From the NCBI GenBank assembly GCA_016508695.1, contig VNKQ01000002.1, positions 992,001 through 1,056,000 of the forward strand: 64,000 nucleotides of DNA, written 5' to 3'. This stretch comes from Hyphodiscus hymeniophilus (taxonomy: Eukaryota; Ascomycota; Leotiomycetes; Helotiales; Hyphodiscaceae). The notes under the pieces are model-generated. The model made no database searches. It saw nothing but the letters and a program-made list of their open reading frames with translations, and had not been told where the DNA came from. Within the stretch, counting starts at the first letter, position 1. Each line of letters starts with the position of its first letter. A program made the translations under genes and the position numbers. Positions 1-11,469 of the stretch are shown here, piece after piece.

Positions 1-719
1 CCCATCCCGCTCTTGATAACGAGGCTGATTATACGCAGCCCCAGGAGGTCCAGTTGAAGGGATATGGCTTGGTGGAGGCCCATACTGATGTGAAGGATGC
101 TGCGGTGGTGGTGGGTGATGCGTATACCCATTTGTACGTTCTGGGCCACGGGTATCTTGTTCGTATCTGGAAAGTTCGTACCTTGGTGCAGCGTATGGAT
201 TAGGAGGTGGGCCAGGTGCAGTCTGCAAAGTCGTTAACGAACCATGCCGACTTTCTGGGAAGGTTGTGGGGATCGAGTCGGTTCGCGTGAACGGATGTGG
301 ATGCGGTTGAACTGGCTGTGGTGGTGACGGTCGTCGGTGCCGCGTAGGCGCAAGCGGCGGTTGGTAGGAGGTATGTTCAGCAGAGTATGTTCGAGGGATT
401 GAAGGTGCTTGTTGTTGTGAGTAAGGCAGTTGATGCGACGCCTGCAACGAAGCAGATACTGGTGAAGCATAAGGATTGGGTTTTGGTCCGCTGCTGCTTA
501 GTGCTTCGTGTATTGAAGGCAGCGATTGTCGACTTGGAGGGGCAGTTTGAATTGGAGGTGGGGGCTCAGTCTTGTTGTCTGAAGTCCGCCGTGACTCTGG
601 AGGAGATATGAGACCAGAGGACGAATACGCGGGGGCCCTGACCAACCTGAGTATGGTGGAGGAGTGCCATTTTGGAATAGAGACATAGAACTCGGGCTAA
701 CGAGAGAGGTCGCCGCCAT
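1..719 (-). CDS. nsdD: NsdD-like GATA-type developmental regulator, N-terminal part (runs off the left edge)
   Basis: About 240 residues of a minus-strand gene whose C-terminal half lies beyond position 1. The ATG at 719-717 opens a start rich in Ser and Met (MAATSLVSPSSMSLFQ), followed by a Pro/Ser/Gln/Tyr-rich disordered stretch that contains PPESRRTSD and SRQSLPSIHEAL. From memory these motifs belong to the N-terminus of NsdD-type GATA factors, which control sexual and asexual development (Ltf1 in Botrytis, SUB-1 in Neurospora). The zinc finger that would prove it is not in the window. The reading frame changes near 631-635. Either a 49-bp intron (650-602, GT...AG, frame preserved) is removed, or one base is missing from a five-base G run. 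The next gene starts in the opposite direction about 1 kb away. Family call is fairly likely, not certain. Confidence 0.55.
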
Positions 720-1697
720 TGTAGAGGTAAAGGGTCGGGTCGTTGTGATGCGGTCGACTTCTTCTCGATTGATCAGAGATAGTAAGCCCCTAAAGCACAT
801 TGTAAGCTTCTGCCATGATACACACGACTAGATGCACTGGAGAACGTACCTGTGCCTGCTTGGTCCATCCAGAGCTTCCATTGCCAGATCTAAAGTGGTT
901 TCCCCTCAAGTTCGATGATCGGGAAGTATGCGTGGGCGGGAGAGAATATCGTGCTGTTCCCGTTCCCGATGGGTGTACCCGTTACACCTCCTTCCCCCCA
1001 AGCATCTGCAACCTCCCTCAGCTCGAGTATGCTTGTGTAAGGTGATGTCGCGAAGCGACGCACGCTGGAATGCCAATTGCTGCGAGACCACCAACGAGAT
1101 GCACGCAATGGAGGCGCTGCTAAGGCCGGTTGGTTGTTGCAGATGAGATGCGAGGTCGAGTCGAGTCGAGTCAACAACGAGCGAATGGATGAAAGAAAGA
1201 AAGTAAATCTAAGATGTCCAGATCGTGTGGCGCGAAGAGATCCGCGACTGTTCTTGTTCAACCTTCCTAGCTAAGAGATACGGAGGTGCGGAACCAACAG
1301 TTCTCTTGCAATTATACTATTTTCATGGATCAGAAAGTCGCAGTCTCCTCACAGCTGCTCCAGAGTCCAAGATCCACCTATCCGCCCAACGCACTTTGGG
1401 ATTAATTCTTGATACTCCTGAAATTCCTCCCAGTTGTTCTCGAAACCGTTAAGCTGGCATATTCAAGGTACACTTTGTTCGAGGTAAGTTTTACGCAGGC
1501 CTTAAACAGCGCGGGCTGAAAGTGTCCCTGTCTTTTTTTCGTTACTGACTCACTCGCTGCAGCCTGGACATCTTTCATCCAACAGACCTATAATACTCGA
1601 CGAAAGTTACGAGTCGCCCGAGACTGCGGCACTTCACGAAGAAGGGTACGAGGGAGCCCTTGTCACCCGGGCAGATTCCCCAACGGATCTCATTTCC
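720..1697. promoter_or_regulatory. Shared divergent promoter of the NsdD-like and MedA-like genes
   Basis: This stretch of about 980 bp separates two divergent regulator genes and must hold both promoters. A short GTCGA tandem lies near 1153-1170. A likely 5'-leader intron of the MedA-like gene runs from 1494 (GTAAGT) to 1562 (CAG), with a CTGAC branch-site-like word near 1544. I see no convincing coding exon here. Confidence 0.6.
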
Positions 1698-3941
1698 ATG
1701 TCTGCCTACGGGAAACCACAACCGCCACAGCTCCATGGTAAGACCTGCGAGTCCTCTTTCCAACATAAAAATTGACCACGATACAGGCTATGATTCGGGC
1801 AGAACATACCCACAGAGCTCGTTCCCATTTCTTGCTCCAACTTACGGATCTCAGCCTCCTGTTCCCTCACCCGCCACGGCTCCAGTCTTTCAGAATGCCC
1901 CCCAAATGGCACAGATCTTGTACGCTTCAAATCCAGACCGCCCTTCGTACGACGAGCAATCTGGACCGTATCTGAACGTTGGATCTACCCCTACTCCGGA
2001 AGTGACAAGCTATGCCCCTGCACGGGGGCCAGGAGGCACGAAAATCTTCGTTAACATCACCTCGCTGTACGAGCTCATGACCACGAACGAGCCTGCTTTC
2101 TTTTTGGCATTTGGACACCGCAGATGCCGCTGTCCGTTGGCAAAAACTAGCCAGCAAGGAGGTGTTTGCACCTACACCCTTGCCGTTGAGACACCTCAAT
2201 TCGCCGCAACAGGATGGTCTTCTTCGCAAGTGCCGGTATTAATGTACATGGAGAGTGGTGATGGGGATGTGATGGCCAAGATTGAGGTTGGGACTTTTAC
2301 CTACGTCGATGGAATGACAAGTGGAAGCGCCTCGTTAGAGGCTTCAAGGAAGCGGAAAGTATCGATAGAATCGGCGGAACTCATGAAAAGTCCGACGAAA
2401 CGTGTGTCGAGTCAGCAATTAAGACCAAAGGAGGAGTACAGCAACTATGGGTACACGTCCAGCGATGGAAATGGGTACGCTCAGGCGCCATATCTACAGC
2501 CTAGCAGCTCGTACGGCAACCTCACGGCACAATATAATCGATCTGGCAACTATGCAGGACAAAATTCTTCTAGAAATCTAGGATACACATTCTCCCAGTC
2601 ATCAGCTGCATCGCCAATCATCAAAGCACAATCACCTCAAGTCACGAACTGGACTCCTGACTTTTCAAATACTGGCTCGAATCTGGCACGCAGTCCTGGA
2701 GTTCCATCGAATGTATCGTCTCGTCCGGCGCTCACATCTCTGCCGTCGCCTGCGTCAGTCGCGAATCCACCACTTATCAGGACTTCAACCCTTCAACAAA
2801 CTCCAAGTCCAGCGTCAACTCCCCACGGCGTCCAGCAGTTCAACGCGTATTCGCTTTATCCGAACAAAGCGAAGCTGGAGATTAGTGGTGATCTGGATGT
2901 AATGGCCCAGAACTGGTCAGAAGAAGAATGGGAAGTGAAGAGACGGCTTGTGTGCTTCCAACGGTCCCAGTCGGGCAGTACAATCACCGCCTCCTTCAAG
3001 CCAATTACTCTTGATGATAGACAACCGCACAGTATCTGCATCAGTTGCATATATTGGGAAGAGAAAAATGAGTGTTTCGTCACTAGTGTTGATACGATCT
3101 CTCTACTCGAGCAACTGGTGGCGGCACGTTTCACAGTAGAGGAGAAGAATAGGATAAGAAGGAATCTTGAAGGTTTCCGGCCATTGACCGTTTCGAAAGG
3201 AAAGCAAGACAGCGAGGAGTTTTTCAAAGTCATCATGGCATTCCCTACTCCGAAGCCTCGCAATATCGAGAAAGATGTTAAAGTTTTTCATTGGAAGGAC
3301 TTGTCGAGCGCTCTGAAGAAGATAATTGGAAAATACGTAAGGAGTTGCCAGCTCAAACTCTGTAGTTTACTAACGACCTGCAGTCCGCCAGCCCATCTTC
3401 GACCTTGCCTCCAGCGCCTACTCTTCTTACTCCTGTCAGTTCCACGGGATACGCTACAACAGAGTCCGCGGGAATTTCGTATGTGAGCGACCACCATGGA
3501 GGACTCTCTCCACGATCGATTTCCGGTTCTACCTCATCCACCGCATACGCCGGCAATCTTCCTGGTCGAGTCCTCTCCCCTCACCATCAGAAGCCCTTGG
3601 CGAGCCTACAAGGTGGTCCTCCTGATCTTCGCGTTTCAGTCCCACATCCCCACGAATCATCTGGTCATTGGCAGGGTGGTCAGCAACAGCATCACATGCC
3701 AAATCCTCAGCACCACTATCAGCAACAGCTTGGAAACCAGAGTGCCAGGAATTCATGGGATCAAATGTCGAACTATCTCGAAAACAACCCCGCAACTGCC
3801 GGTGGTAATTCGACCGCACAGGCCCTCGACTACTCAGGCTCTCGCAACGTAGTGGATCGTGCGGCGACTGGGGGCGATAACAGGATTCGACGGTTATCGT
3901 TGCAAGAGCAGCAGCAAAGTCATCAGATGCCGCGTACATGA
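1698..3941 (+). CDS. medA: MedA-like (Medusa) developmental regulator
   Basis: Exons 1698-1737, 1787-3336 and 3384-3941 give 715 residues. The start ATG at 1698 gives MSAYGKPQPPQLH and splices in frame to GYDSGRTYPQ. A longer unspliced frame also reads through this intron but has no upstream ATG. Residues about 90-190 hold a folded block (ARGPGGTKIFVNITSLYEL, then a Cys/Arg-rich segment). A second conserved block at about 380-510 (LEISGDLDVMAQNWSEEEW, then FHWKDLSSALKKIIGKY) matches, from memory, the conserved domain of fungal Medusa proteins such as Aspergillus MedA and Neurospora ACON-3, which act in conidiophore development, adhesion and virulence traits. Both ends are disordered and rich in Ser, Pro and Gln. 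Probably nuclear; biochemical activity is unknown in the family. Confidence 0.85.
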
Positions 3942-5710
3942 GCTGATATCAGATCTTGATTGGGCGACGAAGTTATTGGTGAGGGTGTGGTCATTGGTCA
4001 TGCGCCTGGCCTTTAGCGCTGTCGCCAATCCCAGTCGATATCTCGTATTCCCTCACATGGCCTTCCTTCTGGCACAGCATCGCAACCTCCAGACAAGAGA
4101 CCAGGCTCTATCGATACTCAAACTGTCATCACTACGGCTCCAGACCCGAGATTTTCTGGGTGCTGACCTTCGATATCACAACCACGATGATCGACCTGCT
4201 TGATGATAGCTCAAATCTCACGAGCCACCACCAATATCACAATCTAGCTCAGAGAAGGCATCCTATTCAGTCCTCATACCTTCACGACACCCTCTTCGCC
4301 TCGTTCCGATAACAACCTTGGCATACGCATCGCCATTCTTGAACCTCACCATCCCAATCCTGTTCAGTCTCGACCTTGTTTCGTCTTGTGTATCGCATGC
4401 GCCTCTAGATCATACTTATTGCATCTCTCCTTACTGTGGCTTTTCTGGGGAATGGTGGTGTGGGCGTTCCAGGCAGCATTTTCTTTCCGGAGTGTAGCAT
4501 TGGGTGTCATCATCAATCCGGCCTGGCCACTGTATTCTGGCCTGGTTTTCTTCTTTCCTCTCGGGTGATCTGTTTGTTTCCACGCACCCGATACCTCTTG
4601 CATTGCGCGGAACATATACCGGTTGGTTCCATTTGTCTTTCCTTAGCTCGAGAAGCATTACACTCAACGCTCACGCGAAACGGAGGTCCATATCCGCATT
4701 TCGCCTGATCCCTGTACGATGGCGGGCTTGCAGCGTATCTGTCTGTTTATTTTTATTGCTGCCGAGATACATGTGGCATTATGGGTCGGGCACGTATGGT
4801 GAATAAAGTATCTTATTTTTTGCTTAGCATTTCGAGGTGGGGTGGTGTTGAGGAGATCCTTTTCAGAGATACCATGTCTTGATTTTTTGTTTCTTCTTGG
4901 GTCGGGCTATACAAATATCATTGGGACCGGTTCGGGTATGGGAAGTATACTTAGTAATTAATAATACCTTGAGAAACAAATCACAGGCTCTCATGCACCT
5001 TTTTCGATCATCTTGTGTGTACGGGATGCTGGCACTGCACGAAATGCACCCCTCTGCTCTGGCGCTCTCGGAAGCGGATTCGAGGCTATACAGCGGGATC
5101 CTTTTCCTTAATTTGTGCTGTGCTTAAGGTAGTGAAGACCATAGCGTAGAGGCTAGATGCACGAAGTACAGTATTCTCGCAACGCCTAGTCTAGATATGA
5201 TCTCCCTTTTCCGGATCCGGGGCGTGTCTTTACGGAGTAGATCTCTGCGTTCGAGGCCTGGCCCGATGGTTTGATCTGTCTGGGATTATGATTATATGTA
5301 GCTGCTAAGCCAGCCTCTTCTGGTGCTCGATTAAATTAATAAATCAGCGTAGACCAGAGAAACGCACGCTCAGATCTGTTGATGCTTCTCATAGATCTCT
5401 CGATCGAAGGACCCTCTCACACCTTGGTTATGATTTATTAAAGTGGAGTGCGTGCAGTACATACTCGAGGCTATGTATGTATGTTCTCGTCCCCACCCCT
5501 TCGCATCACTAGAGTATCCTCGTCCACACTTTTTTCGCCTCACTGCTTACATAGGTACTGTACGTAGAGTACGTTACCGCTGCTTATCCCTCTGTTCATT
5601 CTATCTACTATGTGGATCGATGCGCCATCACCTCGGCGGACCGTACCGTACAGAGTACACGGAGTAGAGGGATGAAGGGTCGGGTATGTATGTATGTCTC
5701 TCTCCTTTTC

Positions 5711-5753
5711 GTCGTGCGTGCGTGCGTGCGTGGGTGTGTGTGCATGCATGCAT
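5711..5753. repeat. Simple repeat: CGTG, GTGT and CATG tract
   Basis: A run of about four and a half GTGC units passes into GTGTGTG and then CATGCATGCAT. It lies in intergenic DNA and is an ordinary microsatellite. Confidence 0.9.
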
Positions 5754-6060
5754 ACGGGCGATGCGCGGTCGCTGCACCTAGCGATTTAAGATTTCGGGCG
5801 TCTGGCCATAGCTGTAGATCATATTGACTGGGTTGATGGTTGGTTGGTGGGGGTTGATTGGTGGGTTGATCGGGGGATTTTTTGGGGGGCGGGGTTGTGG
5901 GAGGGTTAGATGTTAAATGCACTGATTATGGATTTGGGGCTCCTGGTCTGTTTGGGTTCGTTCCGAGTAGATTGTTCGAGTGGATTGTTTGAGTTGCTAT
6001 TTTTTGAGCTCCTTGAGTGGTGATAAGGGATTGCATCTGGCAAGAATGTGTATAGGTACT

Positions 6061-6078
6061 GACCGACCGACCGACCGA
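6061..6078. repeat. Microsatellite (GACC)n
   Basis: Four and a half perfect GACC units, directly readable, in intergenic DNA. Confidence 0.9.
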
Positions 6079-7178
6079 GCAAGGATGCAACGGATGCCTA
6101 CCTATCTAAGTTATTGTAGGCGGTGACGATTCTGTAGGTGTTTGAATATTCACCTCTAAATCACTCGGGACTGAAAACGTGCTGATTGTGTTTTGGCAGG
6201 CCATCTGGCGTCTCTTATGTTCTGTCTCTTCAATCAGGATCAGCAAGCATGGCCTATACGGTTTACTCCAGGATTGATTTGGCTGAATTTAGGGAATCTT
6301 ATTGAGGCTGAAGATTCCACTCCTGAAGCCTCCACTCCGTAGGCTGGTTTGATTACCCTCACCAATTTGTCAGGGACGCGGAAGAACCTGCTACCAAGAA
6401 CCAGCCAGCGGATTTTTGAGACTTCGCGGAGACCAAAATGCTGTGCCAGGAGATGAGAGGTGTACAGCAAAGCGCACCCAAGTGGCTGCTGCCTTACCCA
6501 GATGCGTTCTTTGTATTATTTTGTAAGAGTGCTTGGGTCATGATACAGAAGCGGATGAGGTATCATGTCTTTATGAAAGATCGGGATGAATGAGGAATAC
6601 CTTTTCCAAACGGAAAGGTCTGTCGTATGAGCTTGGAGGACAGCTTCCCAACAATATCTGTGGGAGTAGGAGAAGCTGTCAATACCTAACCCAGGCAGAA
6701 CTTCATGATTCACATCTCTTTGTGGGGACACGATATTATGATCACGTCGTTCCTAGTGGGACTGAACCGAATTCGTCAATTCCCTCTTTACTTTGTAATA
6801 CTGCATCAAGTCTTCCCTGGCCGAAGACAAAGATGGAGTATCAGATACTCCCAGCTCAAATGATTCAGACTATCTGGGGAAGGATGCAGTTGCTGAAGCC
6901 CTTCGCTTGTGGATTACTTCCTTCCTTCCCCATCAACAGCTTTTTCAATGGAAGTCAGCGACTTAACCTGCTTGGCTCCTTCCTTCAAAGCCATGAATAC
7001 AAAGGCTCATTCTTCTCGATTGAATGCCCTTCTTCATCAACAATCATCAGTCCAATGCCAACATCAGTTATTGACTGAGCATCATCAACAGCACCAATAG
7101 CAGATGCGACATCAGCCTCATTTCCGTACATATCCAAAGCAGATATCCACTTCTTCTGATCAATTGTATTCATCCAAG

Positions 7179-9106
7179 ATGGCTGGTCCAGACGGTGGTC
7201 AACCCTCGAAGACTGGTCAATCCTCGAAGGCTACTCACGCGGACAGCGGAAATGAAATCCTCGACGCACTCAGAACAACGAGTAATCCAAATAACCTGCA
7301 GGCATCGAGCTCTGTTCCCACACCAAAGGCCCCCATTCACGCAGCTGCAATTTCGCAGCGCGATTCGGGTATTCCATCGAACCCGATCCATGAGTTCACG
7401 CACGGTGAGATCTCCACTGAAGAAAACACCATGCCGTCTCGCGAAAAAGCGCTGTGTGATGATGCACTTAACAACAAAAGAGAGTCGATGACTGCAGGAA
7501 ATATTGCAAGAGTGGGAGAATCTTCGAAGCCACCAAACTATGCATCCGCTATGACTACGCCAAACAAACCATCGAAGTTGAGTGGCACAATAGATGAATG
7601 GTTATCGGACTCTGCTTCTGCGACCATTGGCGGCGATGACCCGATTCCTGCTGAATTTCGTTCCGTACCACCTTCTGAAATTCATCGAGGTCATTCCGCC
7701 GTTCAAGCGAAGAGAGATTCACTGCCTTCAGGAAAGTCCCAAGATGGAGGAACTTCGTCTGAAGGGGCGAACGTTTTGGGTGAGAATCAAGACCCGAATT
7801 CAATCTCGACCTCCCCCCAACAAGCGCAGCAATATGACTTCATTGAAGGAACTATACAAGCCTATCGTATGAGCGTTGGCAGCTCCTCTGGGGTCAGCGA
7901 AACTGAGGCCAAGTTCAGGAGGATGACAGCATGGGAGCAACGACAAGTTGTGGACTTCCTCAAGGAAAAGATCAGCACGGGTTCGACCTGTTTTTCTGAC
8001 GAGCATGTCATCGCCATGGTCGAGAAGGTGATAGGGTATCCCCTGCGTGTCATTAATGCTCAGCCCTCACCGCTTGAAGACGACAACAAGACCTTGGTAG
8101 GTGACAGGCATGTTTCGCTTCCAGAGATTGATCAATTGCCGATTACCAATATCGAATCCGAGCCGAGCGAGGTGTGGCTCCCTATCTTCTATTACAGCCA
8201 AGCCGATGTCCAAAAAATACAGCTGCTACTGAGATCGCAAGCTGATCAACTTTTTGTGATCGATGTGAATTCTATGCTTGGTAGTTCGCAGGGTAAATAC
8301 GTCAAGATTTTCGTCGAGCAATTCGAGCGAGCAGATCAAGCTGAAGTTAAAAAAGTAAAAACCCTTCTTTCATACATTTGTCCTTTCCTTCAATGTTCGC
8401 TTCCTCTCAAACAATTTGGACCAGCTGACGAGTCATTTCAGTCTCTACGAAAGAAAGCCTCAGTCCACCTGCGAAAGAAAGCTTCAGCCCACCTCAAGGA
8501 AATGTTTTTTGGAGAACGTGGTAATGGGCAACCAGATAATGACAGTAACTATACGCACGTCAATCCTGAAGTATGTCCTAATGTGTTTCCTCTCGACTCG
8601 GAGCAGAAAAGCCAACCAACTGACACACATTTCAGAGGAACTTCTTTGAAGCCCTTGGGCCAGAACACTGCAAACTATTCCGGAAGCTACAAATTCTGAT
8701 CCCGCCCGGGGCCCAAGACATGCTTCATAGCTTGACTAGCATGATCACTGGACTTACACCCGTTCTTGAGCAGGTCATTGTGGATTTTGACAAAAAACAC
8801 TTGAACCATCGATGTGTATTCCACTATGTGCAAAGGAGTTCTTTGGAAGCCCCTAGGACGTTAGATTTGGAGAACTTACGACAGGCACTGCCTGAAGGCG
8901 GGCTCGTGATTCGGGGAATAGAGAATCATGTTTCATCTCAAGGGCCGCCGCAGAACGTGCCCAGAATGGAGGATCATGTTGCATCTCAGGAACTGCCGAA
9001 GAACGTGTCCAGAATGGAGGATCCTGTTGCATCTCAGGAGGAGCCGCCGAAGAACAAGTCCAGAAAACCGAAGGGACGGTGGTGGAGGTGGCGAAGCAGA
9101 AAATGA
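7179..9106 (+). CDS. Orphan protein with disordered N-terminus and C-terminal 16-residue repeats
   Basis: Exons 7179-8354, 8442-8570 and 8636-9106 give about 591 residues starting MAGPDGGQPS; an upstream in-frame ATG at 7104 would add 25. Both introns have GT...AG ends and phase 0. The first (87 bp) is a multiple of three with no stop, so its retention would keep the frame open. Residues 1-220 are Ser/Pro/Asn-rich and disordered. The middle looks helical and folded (FRRMTAWEQRQVVDFLKEK; VWLPIFYYSQADVQKIQLLL). Exon 3 continues the fold (RNFFEALGPEHCKLFRKLQ) and then carries three 48-bp tandem units, each encoding about 16 residues around the words NVPRMEDHVASQ. The end is basic and Trp/Arg-rich (RWWRWRSRK). 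I recognise no family. The repeats and lack of motifs suggest a lineage-restricted gene. Confidence 0.7.
8923..9066 (+). repeat. Coding tandem repeat, three 48-bp units
   Basis: Units start at 8923, 8971 and 9019, exactly 48 bp apart, and differ by a few substitutions; the last has an extra GAG triplet. The period keeps the reading frame of the orphan gene's last exon. Confidence 0.85.
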
Positions 9107-10179
9107 AGCAAGACAGGGATTGAAGGGCATGAATGGTAGCTTTTATTGTTAAAGAACGATCAAGGAGGATGTGTGGCAGTAGTATTAGCTACCCAGTATA
9201 ACCATATGCTCAAATGAATGAGTTTCTTTGCTTCAAAATGGTTCAGATGCTTGAGCTTCACATCGCCTTGCAAACACACTTGCATCACTGGTACTTGCAG
9301 CGCAGATACCCTTGTGTCTCTTAAGTCAAATATGGTCATTGAAACGAGAGTCTATTCTAGGGGAATCAATCTAACAGCGAGGTAAACGAATACACCTTAA
9401 CAAGACATGTGCTAAGTAAGAGACTGTGTAAAGTCTAGAAAAAGATCACATCCCTACTTGGATTCTGGATACATGGACGTTCTAGTAGACAAATAGGAAG
9501 GGTAGAGTAATATGACTTCATAGATAGATAGAGAATCTGTAAAGGCTACGTTCCCGCTGCTTCGTACCAAGGTTCTTTTACGGTGATATGCCAGTATCTG
9601 TCCAAGTATAGAGCATTGCTATACTACCCCGACTGTGGTTGGGATCGACAAGGATAATTACTTACCTACAGCGTTGTGCGTAATGGCTGCTGATAGAGGA
9701 GCAGAATACCAAGTACAGGTAAAGTACATGGACAGAGATCGAAAAGTTGCGAGGAAGGGTGGGGCACCAGCAAGTGCGGGGGACCGGTACGGACTCCGGA
9801 GGGATGGAGTCTGTACGGCACGGCTTTAGGTTTGGGGGCTTAAGCACCTTTTTCCATTGCGCTCAGTCAGCAAGCTCCTGATGCGCTAGCTGTTACCATG
9901 CCGACTGAGTCACTGCTACCTCTAGCTTGATAGGTCGTCGAAAACATGCATCGCGAGGGAAGCGAGCAAAGGATTGGAAATCTCATATGAAATTATTATG
10001 ACGCGGGTGGAAGCAATCTCAAAAGTTTGAAGAAGAAAGTTCCATGGCATACTTGGCTCCTTACTATATAAGACAGGCTGGTATCAAAGCCACAGTCTTC
10101 ATTCCAGTCATTTTCCATTTTCCACTGAACTTGATATACCTTCACGTCTATACGAAAATACAAAATCGCAATCATAACA
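9107..10179. other. Intergenic, nothing recognised
   Basis: About 1.07 kb holding the 3' side of the orphan gene and the promoter of the GFA-fold gene. The sequence ACTATATAAG near 10063 could be a TATA-type element. No gene is seen. Confidence 0.5.
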
Positions 10180-10783
10180 ATGGCGACACATTACTCCAAG
10201 CCTTATTTCCCTCTCGCTGGCATAGCTGAGGACGCCTTTTCGAAAGAAGATGAAGCAACCGCAACCTGTTTTTGTGGCGCTGTGCAATTGACCTTTGTAT
10301 GTCTATCCAAGTCGACTCGCCGATCTCTCGCAAATGACTAGGCTCACTTCGCCCTCTCGCCTCGTGAAATGTTCTGACTTTCCACAGGTACCCTCCAAAG
10401 TAGTCACCACATTCGTGTGCAACTGTTCCGACTGCCATAAGGTGACCGCCTCGATGTTCGCGTCCAACTTTACCGTGAACGACGAGGACCTGAAATGGCT
10501 CCGCGGGAAGGAGAACCTCAAGGTCTACAGCCAGGCCAAAACGCCCATCTCCGGAAAGGCGATGACCAACTATTTCTGCTCGACTTGCGGGACGCTCATG
10601 AACCGCGTGGGGACGGCCTACCCGGGACAGAACTTCCTGCGTATAGGCACGGTCGATGACTTCAGTCTTCATGAGACGGTGTTGAGACCACAGAACGAGG
10701 TCTTTATGAAGTATAAGAATAACTGGGTTCCTTCGTTGAGTCATGTGGAGGGGATCAAGCAGTATCAGGGTTTCTTCGAGTAG
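10180..10783 (+). CDS. GFA/CENP-V-fold zinc-binding protein
   Basis: Exons 10180-10296 and 10388-10783 give 170 residues; the 91-bp intron is phase 0. The start MATHYSKPYFPLAG is followed by the zinc-ligand pattern of the glutathione-dependent formaldehyde-activating enzyme family: CFCGAVQLTF at about residue 31, CNCSDCHK at about 50, and a CSTCG pair at about 99. Length is normal for fungal members. Family proteins bind two zinc ions; true S-hydroxymethylglutathione synthase activity is known for few, and most fungal paralogs have unknown substrates. No signal peptide, so probably cytosolic. The family call is firm, the substrate unknown. Confidence 0.9.
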
Positions 10784-11154
10784 GGAGAGTTCACGGAAAG
10801 CTCCGGGGAGGATTAACAGAATGTGGTGAGGGAAGAAAAGAAGCGTCTAGCACTGGTAGTGGGATTGGCCGGGGCTTTAGACTTGTAGGCGGTGGCGTCA
10901 GCAATTCGGATGGGCGACTCTTTTGGATCTGAAGCTGGCCAAGGAGGGGCGAAACGCTTCGGGTATGGAAATACATTCAATTCTGCTTCCAACCCATGTT
11001 GTGTTGAGTGAACATGTCGCTATGCATCGCACGTTTCAAGGATTGTAGGTTTTCTGCCGAGTTTCCTATGAATCTGGTCTGAATTGTGGGAACCCACCAT
11101 CTTCCTTCAGACTAGTCTGGGTAGACTTAATAACTGGGAGGTCTCAATGGGACC

Positions 11155-11300
11155 CCATATACTCGACAGTGACTTGACAGTGCTCGACAGTGATTCAAAA
11201 GTGCTCGACAGTGACTCGAAAGTGCTCGACAGTGGCTCGACAGTGCTCGACAGTGCTCGACGGTGACCCGAAAGTGACCCGAAAGTGACCCGAAAGTGAC
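11155..11300. repeat. Minisatellite 1 (10-11 bp units with 21-bp higher-order period)
   Basis: Alternating variants of ACTCGACAGTG run through this stretch, arranged partly as a 21-bp higher-order unit. The last three units change to ACCCGAAAGTG. It ends just before the first copy of the 22-bp direct repeat. Confidence 0.85.
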
Positions 11301-11306
11301 TGGCAG

Positions 11307-11328
11307 TGCGACGTGCAACAAAACTTTG
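11307..11328. repeat. 22-bp direct repeat, copy 1
   Basis: It begins TGCGACGTGC and ends AAAACTTTG, and is identical to 11448-11469. The two copies enclose about 120 bp of unique sequence. Confidence 0.9.
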
Positions 11329-11447
11329 AGGCAGTCACTAGGTACAACATACCAGCAAGAATGAGGTACACTTTCAATATCGCAATTCTTTTCTCAATGC
11401 AGTAAACTTAACATCAGTATCAAGAGCTTCTTGTTTCAGTGAAATAA

Positions 11448-11469
11448 TGCGACGTGCAACAAAACTTTG
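11448..11469. repeat. 22-bp direct repeat, copy 2
   Basis: Perfect copy of 11307-11328. The core GACGTGCAAC occurs a third time at 11583-11592, at the left border of minisatellite 2. Confidence 0.9.

Larger units (their letters stand above)
3942..7178. other. Long gene-free interval with simple-sequence tracts
   Basis: About 3.2 kb without a supportable gene. It includes the 3' side of the MedA-like gene. Near 5714-5753 there is a CGTG/GTGT/CATG simple repeat, near 5826-5900 a G-rich plus strand (runs of GGTT and GGGG), and at 6061-6078 a GACC tetranucleotide tract. Open frames of up to 162 codons at 6590-7078 show no recognisable domain, and an antisense frame lies at 6985-7173. Confidence 0.6.

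Noticed and set aside
1660..1735. Upstream extension of the MedA-like frame
   Set aside because: Begins at TTG; the spliced model from the ATG at 1698 with a 49-bp intron gives a better start and keeps frame.
6590..7078. 162-codon plus frame upstream of the orphan gene
   Set aside because: No domain or conserved motif recognised; would need independent support from transcripts.
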